The position numbers were made by a program, and so were the translations under genes. Of a DNA stretch of 64,000 nt, positions 10,790 to 23,121 are shown one piece after another (the first letter of the stretch is position 1; each line of letters opens with the position of its first letter). The notes under the pieces were generated by a model. It was given only the letters and a program-made list of their open reading frames with translations. It ran no database searches and was not told the DNA's origin. The DNA is from Limnanthes douglasii subsp. nivea (lineage: Eukaryota; Streptophyta; Magnoliopsida; Brassicales; Limnanthaceae): NCBI GenBank assembly GCA_036936605.1, contig JAUPFV010000002.1:271258770-271322769 (forward strand). Reading direction: 5' to 3'.

Positions 10790-13700
10790 TGGAGTTTTCC
10801 AATTTGGAAACCCTGTTTGTGCAGTACATCGACGGTTAGGATGTAGTGCGCTGCCGGTGTAAATAGTGTACACCACCGGTGGATAGGGTAGGATAGTAGT
10901 TCGTTCAGTACGTCGACGGTTAGAATGTTTACGGCATCTAGCTTTGATATTACACACCGCCGGTGGACTTGGTAGAAATAGTAATAATAATTTTAACATA
11001 CCCCACCGACGGTGTTAGTTAGTCAAGCCGTCGGTGATTGGTCCCAGATGTAATATTTGTTAGGTGAACTTAAACGGTTATACTGCTTCGATTGGCATAG
11101 AGCAGCCGCAGACGAGAGTGCTATCATAAACGAACTTTTCTTTGCACAACTGGTTAGTTTAATTGCTACTGACGTTTACAAACGTGCTAATTATGGATAA
11201 CACCTACAAGACAACCAAGTACCGGATGTCATTGTATGAGTTTGTTTGAGCCACTTGTACGGGTAAGATTTTATACATCTTATTTAAGTGTTTGTCCGGA
11301 AAGAAACTTGAGAATTACAAATACGTATTGGAATGCCTTCAATCGTTGTTGGTAACTCACTTCATCGAACAACCGGCCATTATTTTGACGAATAGAGATT
11401 TAGTGTTGGTTAAGGTGGTTGATGTAGTGTTTCCCAAGGTAACCCACTTGTTATATCGACGACAAATTAGCATGAACATCCATGGTAAATTAAAAAAAAC
11501 ATCAATAAAAAAGTGTCTGATGCATTTTTGAAGGTGTAGAATAACATGATGCTTTCAAACACTGAACTCTCGTTCAATACCTATCGGAGTGGATCAAAGG
11601 AGGGATCAAAGAAAGAGGTAAAGGCAGGAGTGGATCGAAGGAGGTGGGCCGAAATGCTCCGGGACTTCAAATATTATCCAAAATCAATCGAATGCATGAA
11701 AAGTTGGTTAGAGCCTTACATTGATAAGTTTATAACGTAGAAAACTAGAAAGTTTTTGTATCTCGGTAACCAAACCACCAACCGCGTTGTGAGGTCACAT
11801 TCCACACGTAAGCGGACCCTTGGCATAAGCAAAGTTAATTTCAATTCATTTTAGTTAAAGGTTCATACTTTTCTTGGTTTGCAACATGGAGTTATTAGAA
11901 GGTCATTCGAGAAGAGTCGAGTTTTAGCCCTATATAAATTATTGCACAAGGTGTACGAAGACCTAAGAGGTAACGTCTATTATGAAGATTTAGAATTGTT
12001 TTTAATGAAAGTTTAATGTTTCCAAAACATGGTAGCTAATGGTGGGTCAAATTGATCACGTCCTACACGAACTACACACGATATACCTTGTTCGCACGAT
12101 ATCTTTAATTTTGTAAGAAAAGGGTTAGCGGTACCTTTGCACTTGTTTCACGATCATTTGAAGAGGTTAGATATAATTGTCCGTAATAATGCAACAACGA
12201 AATAGGTATTAAAAGAGTATTTAGATAAATTAGTTGATGTTGTTATGCAAACCGAAGACGATGCACGCATAGAATATGTTTACAGTAAATGGTTTGAAGT
12301 AGTTTATTCGTAAATATCTTCCCTTTTAGAGCCGAATGATAAACTTAAAGCAAGTGATTGACCAATTACAAAACATAAAAAATCTATTGTTGAATCAAAT
12401 TTATCCACTAAGCGAGACAAATCATGACATGAACATATGTTAGATGAGGAGAAATGAGTGAACCATGGTTACGCCAATCATTCAATGCTCCATATGCCAT
12501 TATGCGAGAGAACGTAACTCCACTAGTCAAAGTTACAAAAATTAAACGGGGTTCATACATAATCAAGTGCTCATATTTTTCTTTCCGGCAAACCTGATAA
12601 ATAATTCAAAGTTGAATTGTCATTTGGAACTCGTACGATGCATTCACGATCGAGCGAAATGGTTGGTTGTAGCTCAAGAGGTATGATACTTACTAAGATA
12701 CAATGAGGTTCTCATATGGAAGATTAATTAAACCAATTCCTTATCTCTTATAGACCTTTCATAACTTCTATCAACGACATTAAAGCAAACGGGTATTATG
12801 GATATCGGTCTATTGCGTTTGGCTTGTGCAGGCAAGAAGATGGATGGAAATTTATTAGAAATTCCCTCTACCACAAGCTATTGGATTATCCGACCGATTA
12901 CATAAGGATATAAGGTTGTACAAAGGAGTTATCTAAGTCTGCGAAATGTGTAAAGTGCACCAATGGTATTAATACTTATGGTATTGGATGTCGATGCCCA
13001 AGATGGAATCGTGATTGCGTTGAAGTTTAACTACATCCTCTTATTTGTAGCGCATTCAGGTAGTAACGATGTTAGTTTCACTTATTTTCCTTTATAAGGA
13101 GTTTTGATGTCATGGATGAAGGATATTGGGTTGGGTTAGGTCAATGACTAGCACTTTATCAATGTAAGTATCGACTAAAACATTCGCTTTTGGTTACTAA
13201 ATTTTTTAGATATTAACGTTGTAATTTTTTTTGTTATGTAACTTACCATTGCAGCTGATGGTCCGTGCAACATGATACATCATTCTTTTACGAAATTGGA
13301 GAAAGAAGATGGAAAAGCTTGGGCTTGAAAATTACTAATTATTCCATGTTGCAAGCGGTATGTTGAAATTCAACGGCGATGTTTTGAAGTAATCAATCTA
13401 TCCAGTTTCGTTTAATTTACGTCTAATATTATTATCAAACTAGTTGTCATTGTAATTTATGTAATATTTTCCACGGATAAAACCTGACTGTCACGTAAGG
13501 GTTAAAAAAAATTATGGATCTTATCAAACTCGATCACGTTAAATTAGATAGTTATCAACTTCAACTATGTATCTATTTTGTTAGTCTACGTTTGTATTTC
13601 CATTACAGTATGCCTACGAAATATGTAAATATATTAAAAATTTATTTATATGTGTAATCTTATTTTTTTTGGAGATCACATAATGCTAATAACCTAATGA

Positions 13701-14165
13701 CACCACGCCGGCAGCGTAGACTATACGCACTGCCAGTTAGGTATTTTTAATTTTGAAATCATTTTTTAATTTCTTAAAAACACAATCCCAACGAGAGGGC
13801 CATGTCGACCATTGATGAGAAAATCTATACCGCTGGTTACAATATTTTACGTCGGGACCATGCTAGTTCACCGACGACGTGGATAACAGAATATCGACGG
13901 TGCGAGTTCACCGATGACATAAAATCAAATCCACAGATAAATTTTCTAAACAAACACCACCGCTGGTGCTTGATCTCACAACCGCCAGTGGAGGTTGATG
14001 TTGTCGGCCTTGGAATTGTAGATCGTGGGCGTTGGATGAACTCGGTGGTGTCCGCATTGTACACCGCCAATTTCATATATCACCAATAGTTTTATCCCAT
14101 GCTAGGGATGGCCTACTAAACCTCTAGTGTTGACTTGTTAGCACCGACGGTGTGATACTTCCAAA
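10790..14165 (+). mobile_element. Decayed Mutator-like element (FAR1/OTU type) with CCG-rich terminal regions
   Basis: The core encodes a broken MULE transposase with an OTU-like tail (see the pseudogene entry). It is flanked on the left (about 10800-11040) and right (about 13690-14160) by GC-rich clusters of short motifs such as CCACCGGTGG, CCGACGGTG and CCGCCGGTGG. These are absent from the AT-rich surroundings and look like the long subterminal regions of a MULE. I could not fix exact termini or a 9-bp target duplication, so the borders are approximate. Confidence 0.65.
11040..13080 (+). pseudogene. MULE transposase with SWIM-like finger and OTU-like domain, degenerate
   Basis: Fragments in shifting frames give, in order: the MULE core block IMDNTYKT near 11193 (first catalytic Asp of the DDE-type fold), a block near 11300-11530 resembling LENYKxxLECLxSLL and VFPKxTHLL, a WLEPYIDKF block near 11700, a SWIM-type zinc-finger remnant ending PCSHDI near 12090, and near 12784-12830 a segment aligning with the active-site region of OTU cysteine proteases (NGYYGYRSIAFGLCR). 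In OTU proteins this reads GxGNCxxRA. Here the catalytic Cys position is Tyr. A YWMSMP-type block follows near 12983. FAR1-type MULE transposases fused to OTU domains are known in plants, and the function of the protease part is unclear. Many stops and shifts make this copy dead. Confidence 0.75.
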
Positions 14166-14231
14166 ATGAAAAAAAAGTGTATTCCCAAAATCTGTTTATA
14201 CAGCAACAAATAAAACTCACATAGGTGTTTA

Positions 14232-14460
14232 AAGTTGTTATTACATATTATAGGTTTCGAGAACAAAATAAAATTAAGAGAGAATTATACATAAAAAATA
14301 TATTGGGTGATAATAAACTTGTCATTCATATTATAAGTTTAAAGGTACAAAATTAAACATAAAAACATACTACGGTGACAATTAAACTTGTCATTACATA
14401 TTATGAGTATAGAGGTAGAAAAGTAAACATAAAACATATTAAGGTGAGATTAAAGTCTCA
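14232..14460. repeat. Imperfect tandem repeat of about 69 bp
   Basis: Three or so diverged copies of a unit containing 'ttgtcattacatattat', a 'gtacaaaattaaacataaaa'-type segment and 'acatattaaggtga'. The copies begin near 14240, 14325 and 14390. No coding potential. Confidence 0.6.
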
Positions 14461-15090
14461 TTGTAAACCACTAAATCTCCATCGTCGTATATTGCATATA
14501 GCGGATGAGACATGCAGTTATCGTTTGGATCAAAATTCACCAACGAGCAGTAACGTGTTGACATCATCATAAGCTTGTTACATTCGGTAAATCATATCAA
14601 ATGTCTACATGCAGAATACACATGTAGGGAAAATAGATTAGCTCAACATCCATTTAAACCATATTCATAGACTCTCTAACATGAATAAGACATAAATTCC
14701 TCCATGTAGCCATTCATATGGCCTACCGCACAACATAGTCAACCTTGTAAAATTAATAAGTGCATCCTTCTATGATCCAAATCCTTCGATAGTGTCACTT
14801 GTTTGAAACTTTCGGTGGCTAATTCGAAAACCAAAAGATTGGTACCCACCAAATAAATAACTCTATTACAATGCAACCCATATATTCGGGTGTTTTCTCA
14901 ATATAAGTTACCACCTTCTAATACAATCTTGACTTATGCGATTCAACTCTAAAAAACACGATTTTGGAGTGATCATAACCAAAACCAATATTGTTTTTAA
15001 ATATCTGCATTCTTGGTAATTATTTACAAACATAAGTATATGGGTTTCATAAGCACACACAAACTTCATTAGCGTGTATCTAAAACACAA
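14460..15090 (-). pseudogene. F-box-associated (FBA-like) domain relic
   Basis: Reading minus, a chain of short open segments has the flavour of the C-terminal F-box-associated domain of plant F-box proteins: VALYCNRVIYLVGTN then LLVFELATESFKQVTL (about 14870-14790), a segment resembling VWMKEYG...W..LF (VYEYGLNGC*ANLFSL, near 14670), and near 14570-14460 an open run ending LYAIYDDGDLVVYNE. F-box proteins are substrate receptors of SCF ubiquitin ligases. The N-terminal F-box itself was not found, and there are internal stops (for example TGA where Trp is expected). This is judged by pattern only, and an unrelated beta-propeller relic is possible. Confidence 0.5.
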
Positions 15091-15926
15091 ACTAAACTGT
15101 TGGATGATTACAAGAATATAAAATAAGAATTGGTTGAATATCTTAAAAATCTAGGCGGTGATCCCTGGCCAAAGAGAGATAAATTATAATCAAAATAATT
15201 TATTGTACCATTATGATTCCAAATAATTTTATCAGACAAAGATCCTTATTTTAAATGGAGTTTTGTTTTTTAAATTGTACCAATTATATCATTCTATATT
15301 GTACCAATTTGATTTTTTCCTTTGAGATTAGTCTCAACCATTTTTGAAATTGGATAAAAGTTTTAAGTGCATCACTTTTATAGATTAATGGATAAATCCA
15401 TGAAAACCTATATAAATCATCCGAAAAGAAGATATAGTACTTAAAAAATCATTTTTAGTCGGAATTGGGCTTGGTCCCCAAGATATGTATGTAATAGATC
15501 TAAAATATTTATGTCATGAGAGTCAAAACTAGGATAAGGTAGTCTGTATGATTTTCCAAGTTGAAATAAGTGACAATGCATGGTTTTTTCATTAAAATCA
15601 AGGTTAAAAAATATAATGTCTTAGGATTTTAGATAGAACTTGAAAAAAGGGCCTAGTCTCATATGATAGTCCTTAATTTTTGACATAGAGTCTTGAATCT
15701 CTATGAGTTACTCAAAACGAGAACACTAGGATTAGGAACTTGAAAGTTAGGTGATTTTTCAATGCAATAAAGTCGTCCATTAGATCTCTATGTTAACCAA
15801 ATCTTCCATGTGTCCAAATCCTTAACAAAACAAAAATTCTTAACGAATTCAACAAAGATAAAATTATTAAAGGTTAATTACGATATCTTTTAGAAATGGT
15901 TGGAACATGTAAAACATTTTTATGGT
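15091..15926. other. AT-rich spacer
   Basis: No recognisable gene. It may include decayed 3' sequence of the neighbouring copia fragment, but no pol motif could be identified. Confidence 0.45.
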
Positions 15927-16890
15927 CTAGATGTTAATTACGACTCTATGAGTACTAGAATTACCAACATGTTCAGTTAAATAGTTCTGACCATTTTTAA
16001 CCTTAACATAGACCTTGCCTCCATGATTAACCTTTGGGCTTATCAATTTGGGGTTGTGAGTGACATGATATGTTACTCTAAAGTCAATATACCATGTTTC
16101 ATCATTGTTGTGCTTCTGATTAACCAGAAATACACTTGACTCTGATTGATTTGTGTGTTGTTCTTCACCATGTATGAAGCCCATAAAATTTGGATCATCA
16201 CTATAATAAGATGTTATTGTTGTACGATCAAACTTTCCATAGATCTAGCAACTTATCCTATTTGGAGAGTATCCACCTCCACATCTTTAGTAAGTATAAT
16301 TATTTATTCCTCTATAATTGTTCTGATTCCTACCTTTGTAACCACGACCATGCTCTATAGGATATGAACTATGACCTCTTTTGTGATTGTTGTGATGGCT
16401 TCCTTGTGACTTTTTATCACCTCTATTTAAATCAGGTATTGGTACCTGTAAATTAAGATTAGCCATATCATATTGTAGGCTATATAACTGATCCACCATC
16501 CTCTTAAAGGTCAGGGGAGACATCTGCAAATTTACCTAGGTGAAAATATAATTATTTGTTAGAATCGCGACTATATGAGTATAGTCTGAGTCTAAAACAA
16601 CAATAACTTGTGAGATAAAGTCATCAACGGAGACATCAGAACATGCTAATACCAAGTTATCAGTTATAGACTTCATTTTAGCCATGTATTTTTCCATTGT
16701 ATATCCTCCATTTCTAGTCCTTTAGAACTCAATTTTGAAACAAGTGACTTTGGCTCAAGTTTCTAGCTTATGATTTCCACCAGCATTGCCTTCTATCTTT
16801 AAATCACTACATTTGATCATTAGTCTCATGTAGAGCAACAAACTGCCACATGTAGAATATGTATTAGCCTAGTAGAGCAAAATTTAATCA
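15927..16890 (-). pseudogene. Ty1/copia gag-protease fragment
   Basis: Reading minus, the segment 16529-16287 encodes a gag-like piece with SPLTFKRMVDQLYSLQYDM and a basic, Asn/Arg/Gly-rich tail. It is followed at 16184-15927 by the region around the aspartic protease: DETWYIDFRVTYHVTHNPKL, where copia elements have W-x-DSGA-x-HVT. The catalytic D-S/T-G is spoiled (D-F-R). Downstream come VYVKVKNGQ and a VGNSS block typical of copia pol. No reverse transcriptase, LTR or primer site was found nearby, so it is an isolated relic. Confidence 0.75.
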
Positions 16891-17479
16891 TTAGTTAGGT
16901 CTACCAGAGACCTGTGGTCGAACAATATATTTGCGCACCAAAAAAACCAAAACTTTAATATCAACTGAGCTTGAACAATCACATGATACTTGATGGTGGC
17001 ATTTGAATCATCAGTCGAGCCTCATGGAACTGTCAAGCCTCATGTAGGTTATGCATGACAATACCCATCAAGTGTTTGGAAGAAGCTATAACTTGGACAT
17101 AGTTTTACCAACAACTATGATTGAATTCAACGATTTGGTCATTAACTTTAATAAACCAAGATTGTTATTTGATACCTCAAATGCAACATAACTGATATAA
17201 TATAGGACGATACTATCTACACTTTTCCCATCGCGGGAAAATAAAGTCTTTTACTTTAAAAATATTTTTATCGTCATTTTTTATCGTAATGCTAATATTA
17301 GCATAATAAAAAAAATAGGTGGTCGATTAGTTGAGAAATTGAATATTTTTTCCTCGTCTTACTTATGATAAAGAGAGTTATTGATAAAAGTATTAATATC
17401 TAAATCTTATTTTTAAATGAAGAAAATGTTTTGAAAAATATTTTCTTTTTTGTAACTATAATAATGAATTAAAGTAAAT
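16891..17479. other. Spacer including the LINE 3' flank
   Basis: AT-rich DNA with no gene. A-rich tracts on the minus strand around 17430-17480 mark the probable poly(A) end of the LINE that follows. Confidence 0.45.
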
Positions 17480-20400
17480 ATTTTTTTTACAAATATATCG
17501 GGGCATACCCTAGTAAGAACAATATATAAAAGTAAAAGTCTTAAGAGCACCCCCCGCATAAAAATATTATAACAAAAAGTAGCATCCAAACTATAGAGTA
17601 CACGCATACAACAAAACGAGTCAAAATAAGAAATGTTATCAATAGAGACGAAGCAGCACGATCCAAGTGAATCCCACCCACACACAAATATCATCCTGAA
17701 ACTAAAGAGAATACGTGTAAAGGTCATAATTGAAAAAAAACATAGTAAGTTAGTAATGTTTTGACACAACCAATAAATCTTTGTGTTATGGAATTTGTAA
17801 TGAAGGTCTGAGAGGATACGCAAGGATATAACGGAACCTAACATATGGGAGTCTGAGAAAATCTTAAAATTTCGCTCCTGCCATATATGGTAGACCACCA
17901 CACAAAAATTGGTGCACTAAAGATGACTCAGGTCAGTAGAGGAAGGGGTCCAAGCACTGGGGGATTGTAACCACGAGGGGTAATTCGAGGTCAAGTTGAG
18001 GAACTTGATATTTCAAGAACTAACATCTCAAATTTGTTAACAAAAAAATGGCATCCAGCAAGATGTGTTTGATGGATTCACAAGATTTACTATATAATGC
18101 ACATTATGGTTTGTTAGATATCCCCAAGCGATGAATTTTTCACGAGTCATAAGCTTGTCGTGGATGGTAAGCCATATAATAAAAGAGTATATAAGAATGT
18201 TATGTTTTTAAACGATATTGGCTGAAGGTACTTACGGTGCAGATGACTGAATAAAATGATAAGTATTACTGATTGTGTATGGGTTACACTTCTGCTTAGA
18301 GATCTAAAATTTAATAAGCTCTTTGTCAGAGGAGAGGGGATCCGTAGTTTAATATCTTTTACCCGATCAGATATGAGTGGACAAGTTCCAAGAGCCATAG
18401 TTGATGATGTCGGAAACCATGAAATTGATGCTGATTCTAGCATAAGGTATACTACTAGGACCAAAACGGTCAACCATACAGTTTGAAAAGAGAAATAATC
18501 ATACCAGAGAGAGGTGGAGGAGCCATTGCCAATATCAGCCTTATAGGCTTGGCGGCAATGGTTTTTAAATTGCGGATCTTAATCCGACCTCAATTAATGG
18601 AAGAGCCTGACGAGAGACTTTAGAGGATTTTATCTTTCACCTTCTCAGTGAGAACCTATTTAGTCCAAATTGAAGAATGATTTTCATTTAAAATATAGTA
18701 AAAATATCTAAGGTTGGCCACCTGATTCCATACCATAAGGTCTAGAATCCCAAGGTCGCCCTCAAACGAGGAAAATATAATCTTGGTCCAACTAACTTTA
18801 GAACCATAGATTTTTATCTCGGGCCCAAACTACATTAATCTAAAAAAAGAGTTGGGTTAGATCTTTGAGAACTCAAACTGAAATGATGAAGACATATGAC
18901 CAAAATAGATTTCTGAAAAATATGATAACTTTGATAAGTTTTAAGTTACCATCATATGAGATATATTTCAAAGTCCACGAGTTGATATCATAGGTAATTA
19001 TATGGAAGAGAGGCCTACAATATTTATAAGAGAGAAATAGATAATAAGAGAACCCAAGATACCAAACAATGAAGGAGTCTTCCTCAAACCCGGTAGAAGA
19101 GACGATAGATTGACTGATAAATATGGTCAGATACACCTGAGAGGTAAACATGACTCTTTGTATGGTTGAAATGGAGGCCATAGAGGCTAGAAAAGTCTTT
19201 TAAACCCTATTTGACTAGCTAATCGAGTTAAGATTAGCACGACATAAAGTATTAGATCATTCACAAAATAGATATTGATAATTTTGAGCTTATGCCACTT
19301 TTCATGTAAGTTAAAATAATTGTGTTGGATTTTCTCTCTAAGAAATCTTGAAAACGCATGCATAATGAGAACGCAAAGGAACGGGTAAAGATGATACCCT
19401 TGACGCAACCCTCTTTTACCATGGAAAAATCCAAAACTGTTGACATTAATGTTATTAAAGCAAGACCATATTGATATACATTGGATTATCCATCCAATCA
19501 TACAAAAGTGGAAGTTCATAACATAGAGGATATAAAGGAAAAGAAGCCAACAAACATTGTCAAAGGCTTTCACCATGTCAATCTTGAGGGTGACACGAGG
19601 AAGCTTCTTGTTGGTATAAGGTCATGAGTAAGCAGGATATTGTTGAAGATGATACGACCATAGATAAAAGATGATTGTGAGTAATTAAGAAGAGAGTGGA
19701 TGGGATCTTTTATCCCAATAGTAAGGATTTTGAATATGAATTTGTAAATAACATTGCAACAATCAATGCGTCTGAAGTAAAAAATGAAGAAAGGGTTTTC
19801 TGATTTAGAGTTGAGCATGATAAGAGTCTTATTCCAACAACGACCGTGCGACTATCTCATAAGAAGTGATGGAAAGCCTTCCAGAACTCAAGGAAGTTAC
19901 TAGCCCATAAGAATTCGAAGAAGCTAGCACTGTCGCCATCGGGCCTGGGCACTTTGTTATTGTCAGTACCGAATAAGGATTTTTTTTATATCATTATCGG
20001 TAACGAGGTATGTCATATAAGCTTTGTCAAAGATACTTAAATTAAAAGTGATCAAGAATATAATTCTATTGAGGCCAAGGTAGTTAGGAGAGTTTTTAAC
20101 ACCAAGAAAGTTAGAGAAGTGGTTAGCAAAAATATCAGCGACACCTATATGTGAGAAATTAATGACACATTATGAGTCAATAATAGAAACATTGTTCTCA
20201 AGCTTAAGCCAATTTTCACCGGCTTATGCTTGAAGAAATATTCCTTAACATAAATGAAGAAGACATAATTCTTTGAGGCTGTATTTTAGCTTCGATAAGA
20301 GCAAGGTTAATGGGGTCGTTGTCCAGGTTTTATTGATCGTGAAGGAAAAAGTCTGGGCGTTGGAGACGCGCTCACTATTATTACTTAATTCCTTCTTGTT

Positions 20401-21112
20401 GAGGGATCATAGCGCAGTTTGGAGGCGCTTCAAGTTGGAAGGGATGATAGATATGGTGGAACCTTCGATGGTAACGTTCAAGTTGTCAGTAATAATGGAG
20501 AGACAGTCAGGATTAGATTGCCATATATTAAAAAAGCTAAAACGTTTTTTGGAAAAGTGACACATGATACTCAGATGGAAGGTAATATGGGTGTGAATAG
20601 AGGTACACGAAATGAAGTTACGAGCTTGCTTGTTGGATCTAAATAATTGTAATTTGGAGGCCGAAAGTTCACAAAGCTCAATATTGCAGCAACGATTATT
20701 GAAATCGTTAAATGACGAAGTCTAGAGGTTTGAGTTGCCCGTTCGATCCTCTATCTTACATATAGTATTAAACTCACCAAGAGAAATTCAGTGGATACCT
20801 TGACGACCGGAAGAGATAGCAGAAATGTCATGCCAAATAGAGTAGCACTCAAAAGCGTTATTCAACCCATAAATAGAGGAAATAAAAAGGACGTGCTAGA
20901 CAAGATGTAAGTAATGAAGCAATCAATAATTTAAGGGGCATGTATCCTATATTGACTATAAAACCATTCGGATTCCATGCGATCCAAATTCTACCTAGCG
21001 AGTGTATTCTATAATTTATCTTATAGTGCCAAAAAGGAAGCATAGATCTCATAATCAACGTTATTATCTTTAAATTTAGTTTATAATAAGCATACAAGAT
21101 AATATGGTTCAA
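17480..21112 (-). mobile_element. L1-type LINE, 5'-truncated and degenerate
   Basis: Reading minus from about 21112: an apurinic endonuclease relic (21112-20858 and about 20650-20270), then reverse transcriptase pieces at 19818-19570, 19576-19187 (AFDNVCW, GLRQGYHLYPF, INIYFVNDLIL) and 19181-18873 (WYLGF..., SWTLKYISYDG), then a C-terminal zf-RVT-like region at 18473-18147 and 17901-17413 (YHIWQERNFKIFS). The catalytic (F/Y)xDD box reads F-V-N-D and the GLRQGDPLSP box is changed, so it is inactive. There is no ORF1, and the element begins inside the endonuclease, as expected for 5' truncation during target-primed reverse transcription. It is the same family as the LINE at 47924-53575. Confidence 0.88.
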
Positions 21113-21597
21113 AAAAATGTATTCACTAACGTATATTTTCCGAACATGATCATTTAAACCACTTACATTTCATAAAACAATAACTATAATTTAAAAATTA
21201 CAATTACATTAATTTCTATATAACATATTTTTGAAAAAACAAAAATAATAAAGCAGGAAGACTGAATACTACAAGTCCAAAAAATATATATTAATTTAAT
21301 GGTATTATTAATAATGATGCTAGAAGTAAATATTATGACTTGTGTATTACTAGTAAATGATCTAATGTAATCGTCTAATGTAATATGAGAAGCCTAATAA
21401 GAGAGTAAGTTACGATAATGGGCTTAGAATATTAACCCAATAAAAGATTAGGGCAATAGATATGGATATACAACAAAGGGATATGGTTCTCTAGGTCAGA
21501 TAAACCGCTACTTGAAATAAATTCCAAGTAAGTCAGATTATTACAGGTCATTACGTACAAGAGGAGGATTGGGGTTTACTAGGGAGATGTTAACTAA
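21113..21597. other. AT-rich spacer
   Basis: AT-rich sequence between the LINE and the foldback element. Nothing recognised. Confidence 0.4.
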
Positions 21598-22024
21598 GAC
21601 ATTGAACAATAAATCGTCCCTCGACTATCGCGTTTGGTGGCAGATAGTCCCTTGACTTTCAAATGTCCGTTGACAGTCCCTGGACTATCGCGTTTAGATA
21701 AAGTTAGTCCACCAGATCCTCTAATCCATGAGAGGCTGCCACCTGTCACCATAGTCTCCAGATTTTTGTATCACCACTAGTCCCTTGAGTTTAGGTCAAA
21801 CCCAAAATGTAGAAAATTACAGAAAACTAAACTCAAGAGACTAGTGGTGATACAAAAATCTGGGGACTATGGTGACACGTGTCAGCCTCTCATGGATCAG
21901 AGGATCTGGTGGACTAACTTTATCCAAACGCGATAGTCCAGGGACTGTCAACAGACATTTGAAAATCAAGGGACTATTTGCCACCAAACGTGATAGTTGA
22001 GGGACGATGTACTGTTCAAAGCCT
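21598..22024. mobile_element. Foldback Mutator-like MITE with 9-bp target duplication
   Basis: Two arms of about 197 bases (21598-21794 and 21827-22024) are near-perfect reverse complements around a 32-base loop. Each arm begins near TTGAACA and runs into ATCGTCCCTC. The element is flanked by the same 9-bp word, GTTAACTAA, at 21589-21597 and 22025-22033. A 9-bp duplication with long inverted repeats is the signature of Mutator-superfamily insertion. It encodes nothing, so it is non-autonomous. A transcript crossing it would fold into a long hairpin. Confidence 0.93.
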
Positions 22025-22160
22025 GTTAACTAACATAAATTGTTGCACGTATCCATCGATTAATGTGCACGGTGTCGTGGCACAAAGGAGAATACATCAC
22101 TTTGGTAACAAAATGCAGTCAATCGAATGCAACGAAAGAAGTCAATCGGATCCAAAGACC

Positions 22161-23121
22161 TGTTAGTTGTGACCGGAGTTCCACATCCCACATCAGTCAT
22201 ACATGAGAAAGAAGAATAATATATAAGTGAATAATATATCTCCATTATTTTGAGGCCTTTTGGAAGTGGACCAAATGCAAAGTCGTGCAAGGCTTTGGGT
22301 CCAAAACAGATAATATCATACTAGTGTTGAGATCTGTTGTTCATACTTGTATACGGATACAAAATATGTAGTACCCATATTCCTTACAAATGGTATCAGA
22401 GCTCCAGGCCCGGACTGCGATGTAAGTGAAATTCTCAAATGATGAAAATGATGAACTCAGTAGTCATGCTCAACGTGAATGATCTGCTCTATACGATCTA
22501 GTTTAGAGTGTATGCGATTCATTGGATCAAGACAGTGTGACTAATATGAAATGATGCTAAGGAACAAACAATGTCGTCTGATAAAAGTAAGTAGATAGAT
22601 CGGTTGTAAAGCTCTGAAGATCAGGTAGTCCTCAACCTGATTAGAGTGGGCGGATGTGAGTTAATAGAGAGGAGGCTAGAATGGTACTTTGTTCGAGATG
22701 AGGATTGTTAGGTGCGACTAAAGTCCCATATCCCATTTTGGTTATACATGAGAAATACAATATCATTTGATAAAATGGAGCAGATAGATCCATGGCAAAG
22801 CTCTAGAGATCAGGTAGTCCCCAACCTGATTGGAGTATGCAGATGGAAGTAATTGAGAGGAGGCTAGAGCGGTTCTTTGTTTGAAAGGAGGATTTTTAGG
22901 TGCGACCACATTCCCACATCCCACATCGATTATACATCGGAAGAAATAATAGTATATAAGTAAAGAATACATCTCTATTAGTTTGAGGTCTTTTGGAAGT
23001 GGACCAAAAGTAAAGTCGTGCGGGCCTTTGGGTTAAAAGCAAACAATATCATACTACTATTGAGATCGTTTTTTCTTAATTATATACTGAGATGGAATAT
23101 GCGGTACCCATATTCTCTAAA
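22161..23121 (+). mobile_element. TRIM-type LTR element with an internal partial repeat
   Basis: The left LTR (22161-22388, TG...CA, about 228 bp) is followed after two bases by TGGTATCAGAGC (22391-22402), the plant initiator-Met tRNA primer-binding site. The internal region is only about 300 bases with no gag or pol. A 52-bp piece of LTR start lies at 22706-22757, then a second copy of the internal 3' half (about 22758-22893, including the purine-rich 'gagaggaggctaga' tract), then the right LTR (about 22894-23121). The extra half unit suggests unequal recombination. Landmarks shared by the LTRs include 'cccacatc', 'cttttggaagtggaccaaa' and 'acaatatcatact'. Confidence 0.8.
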
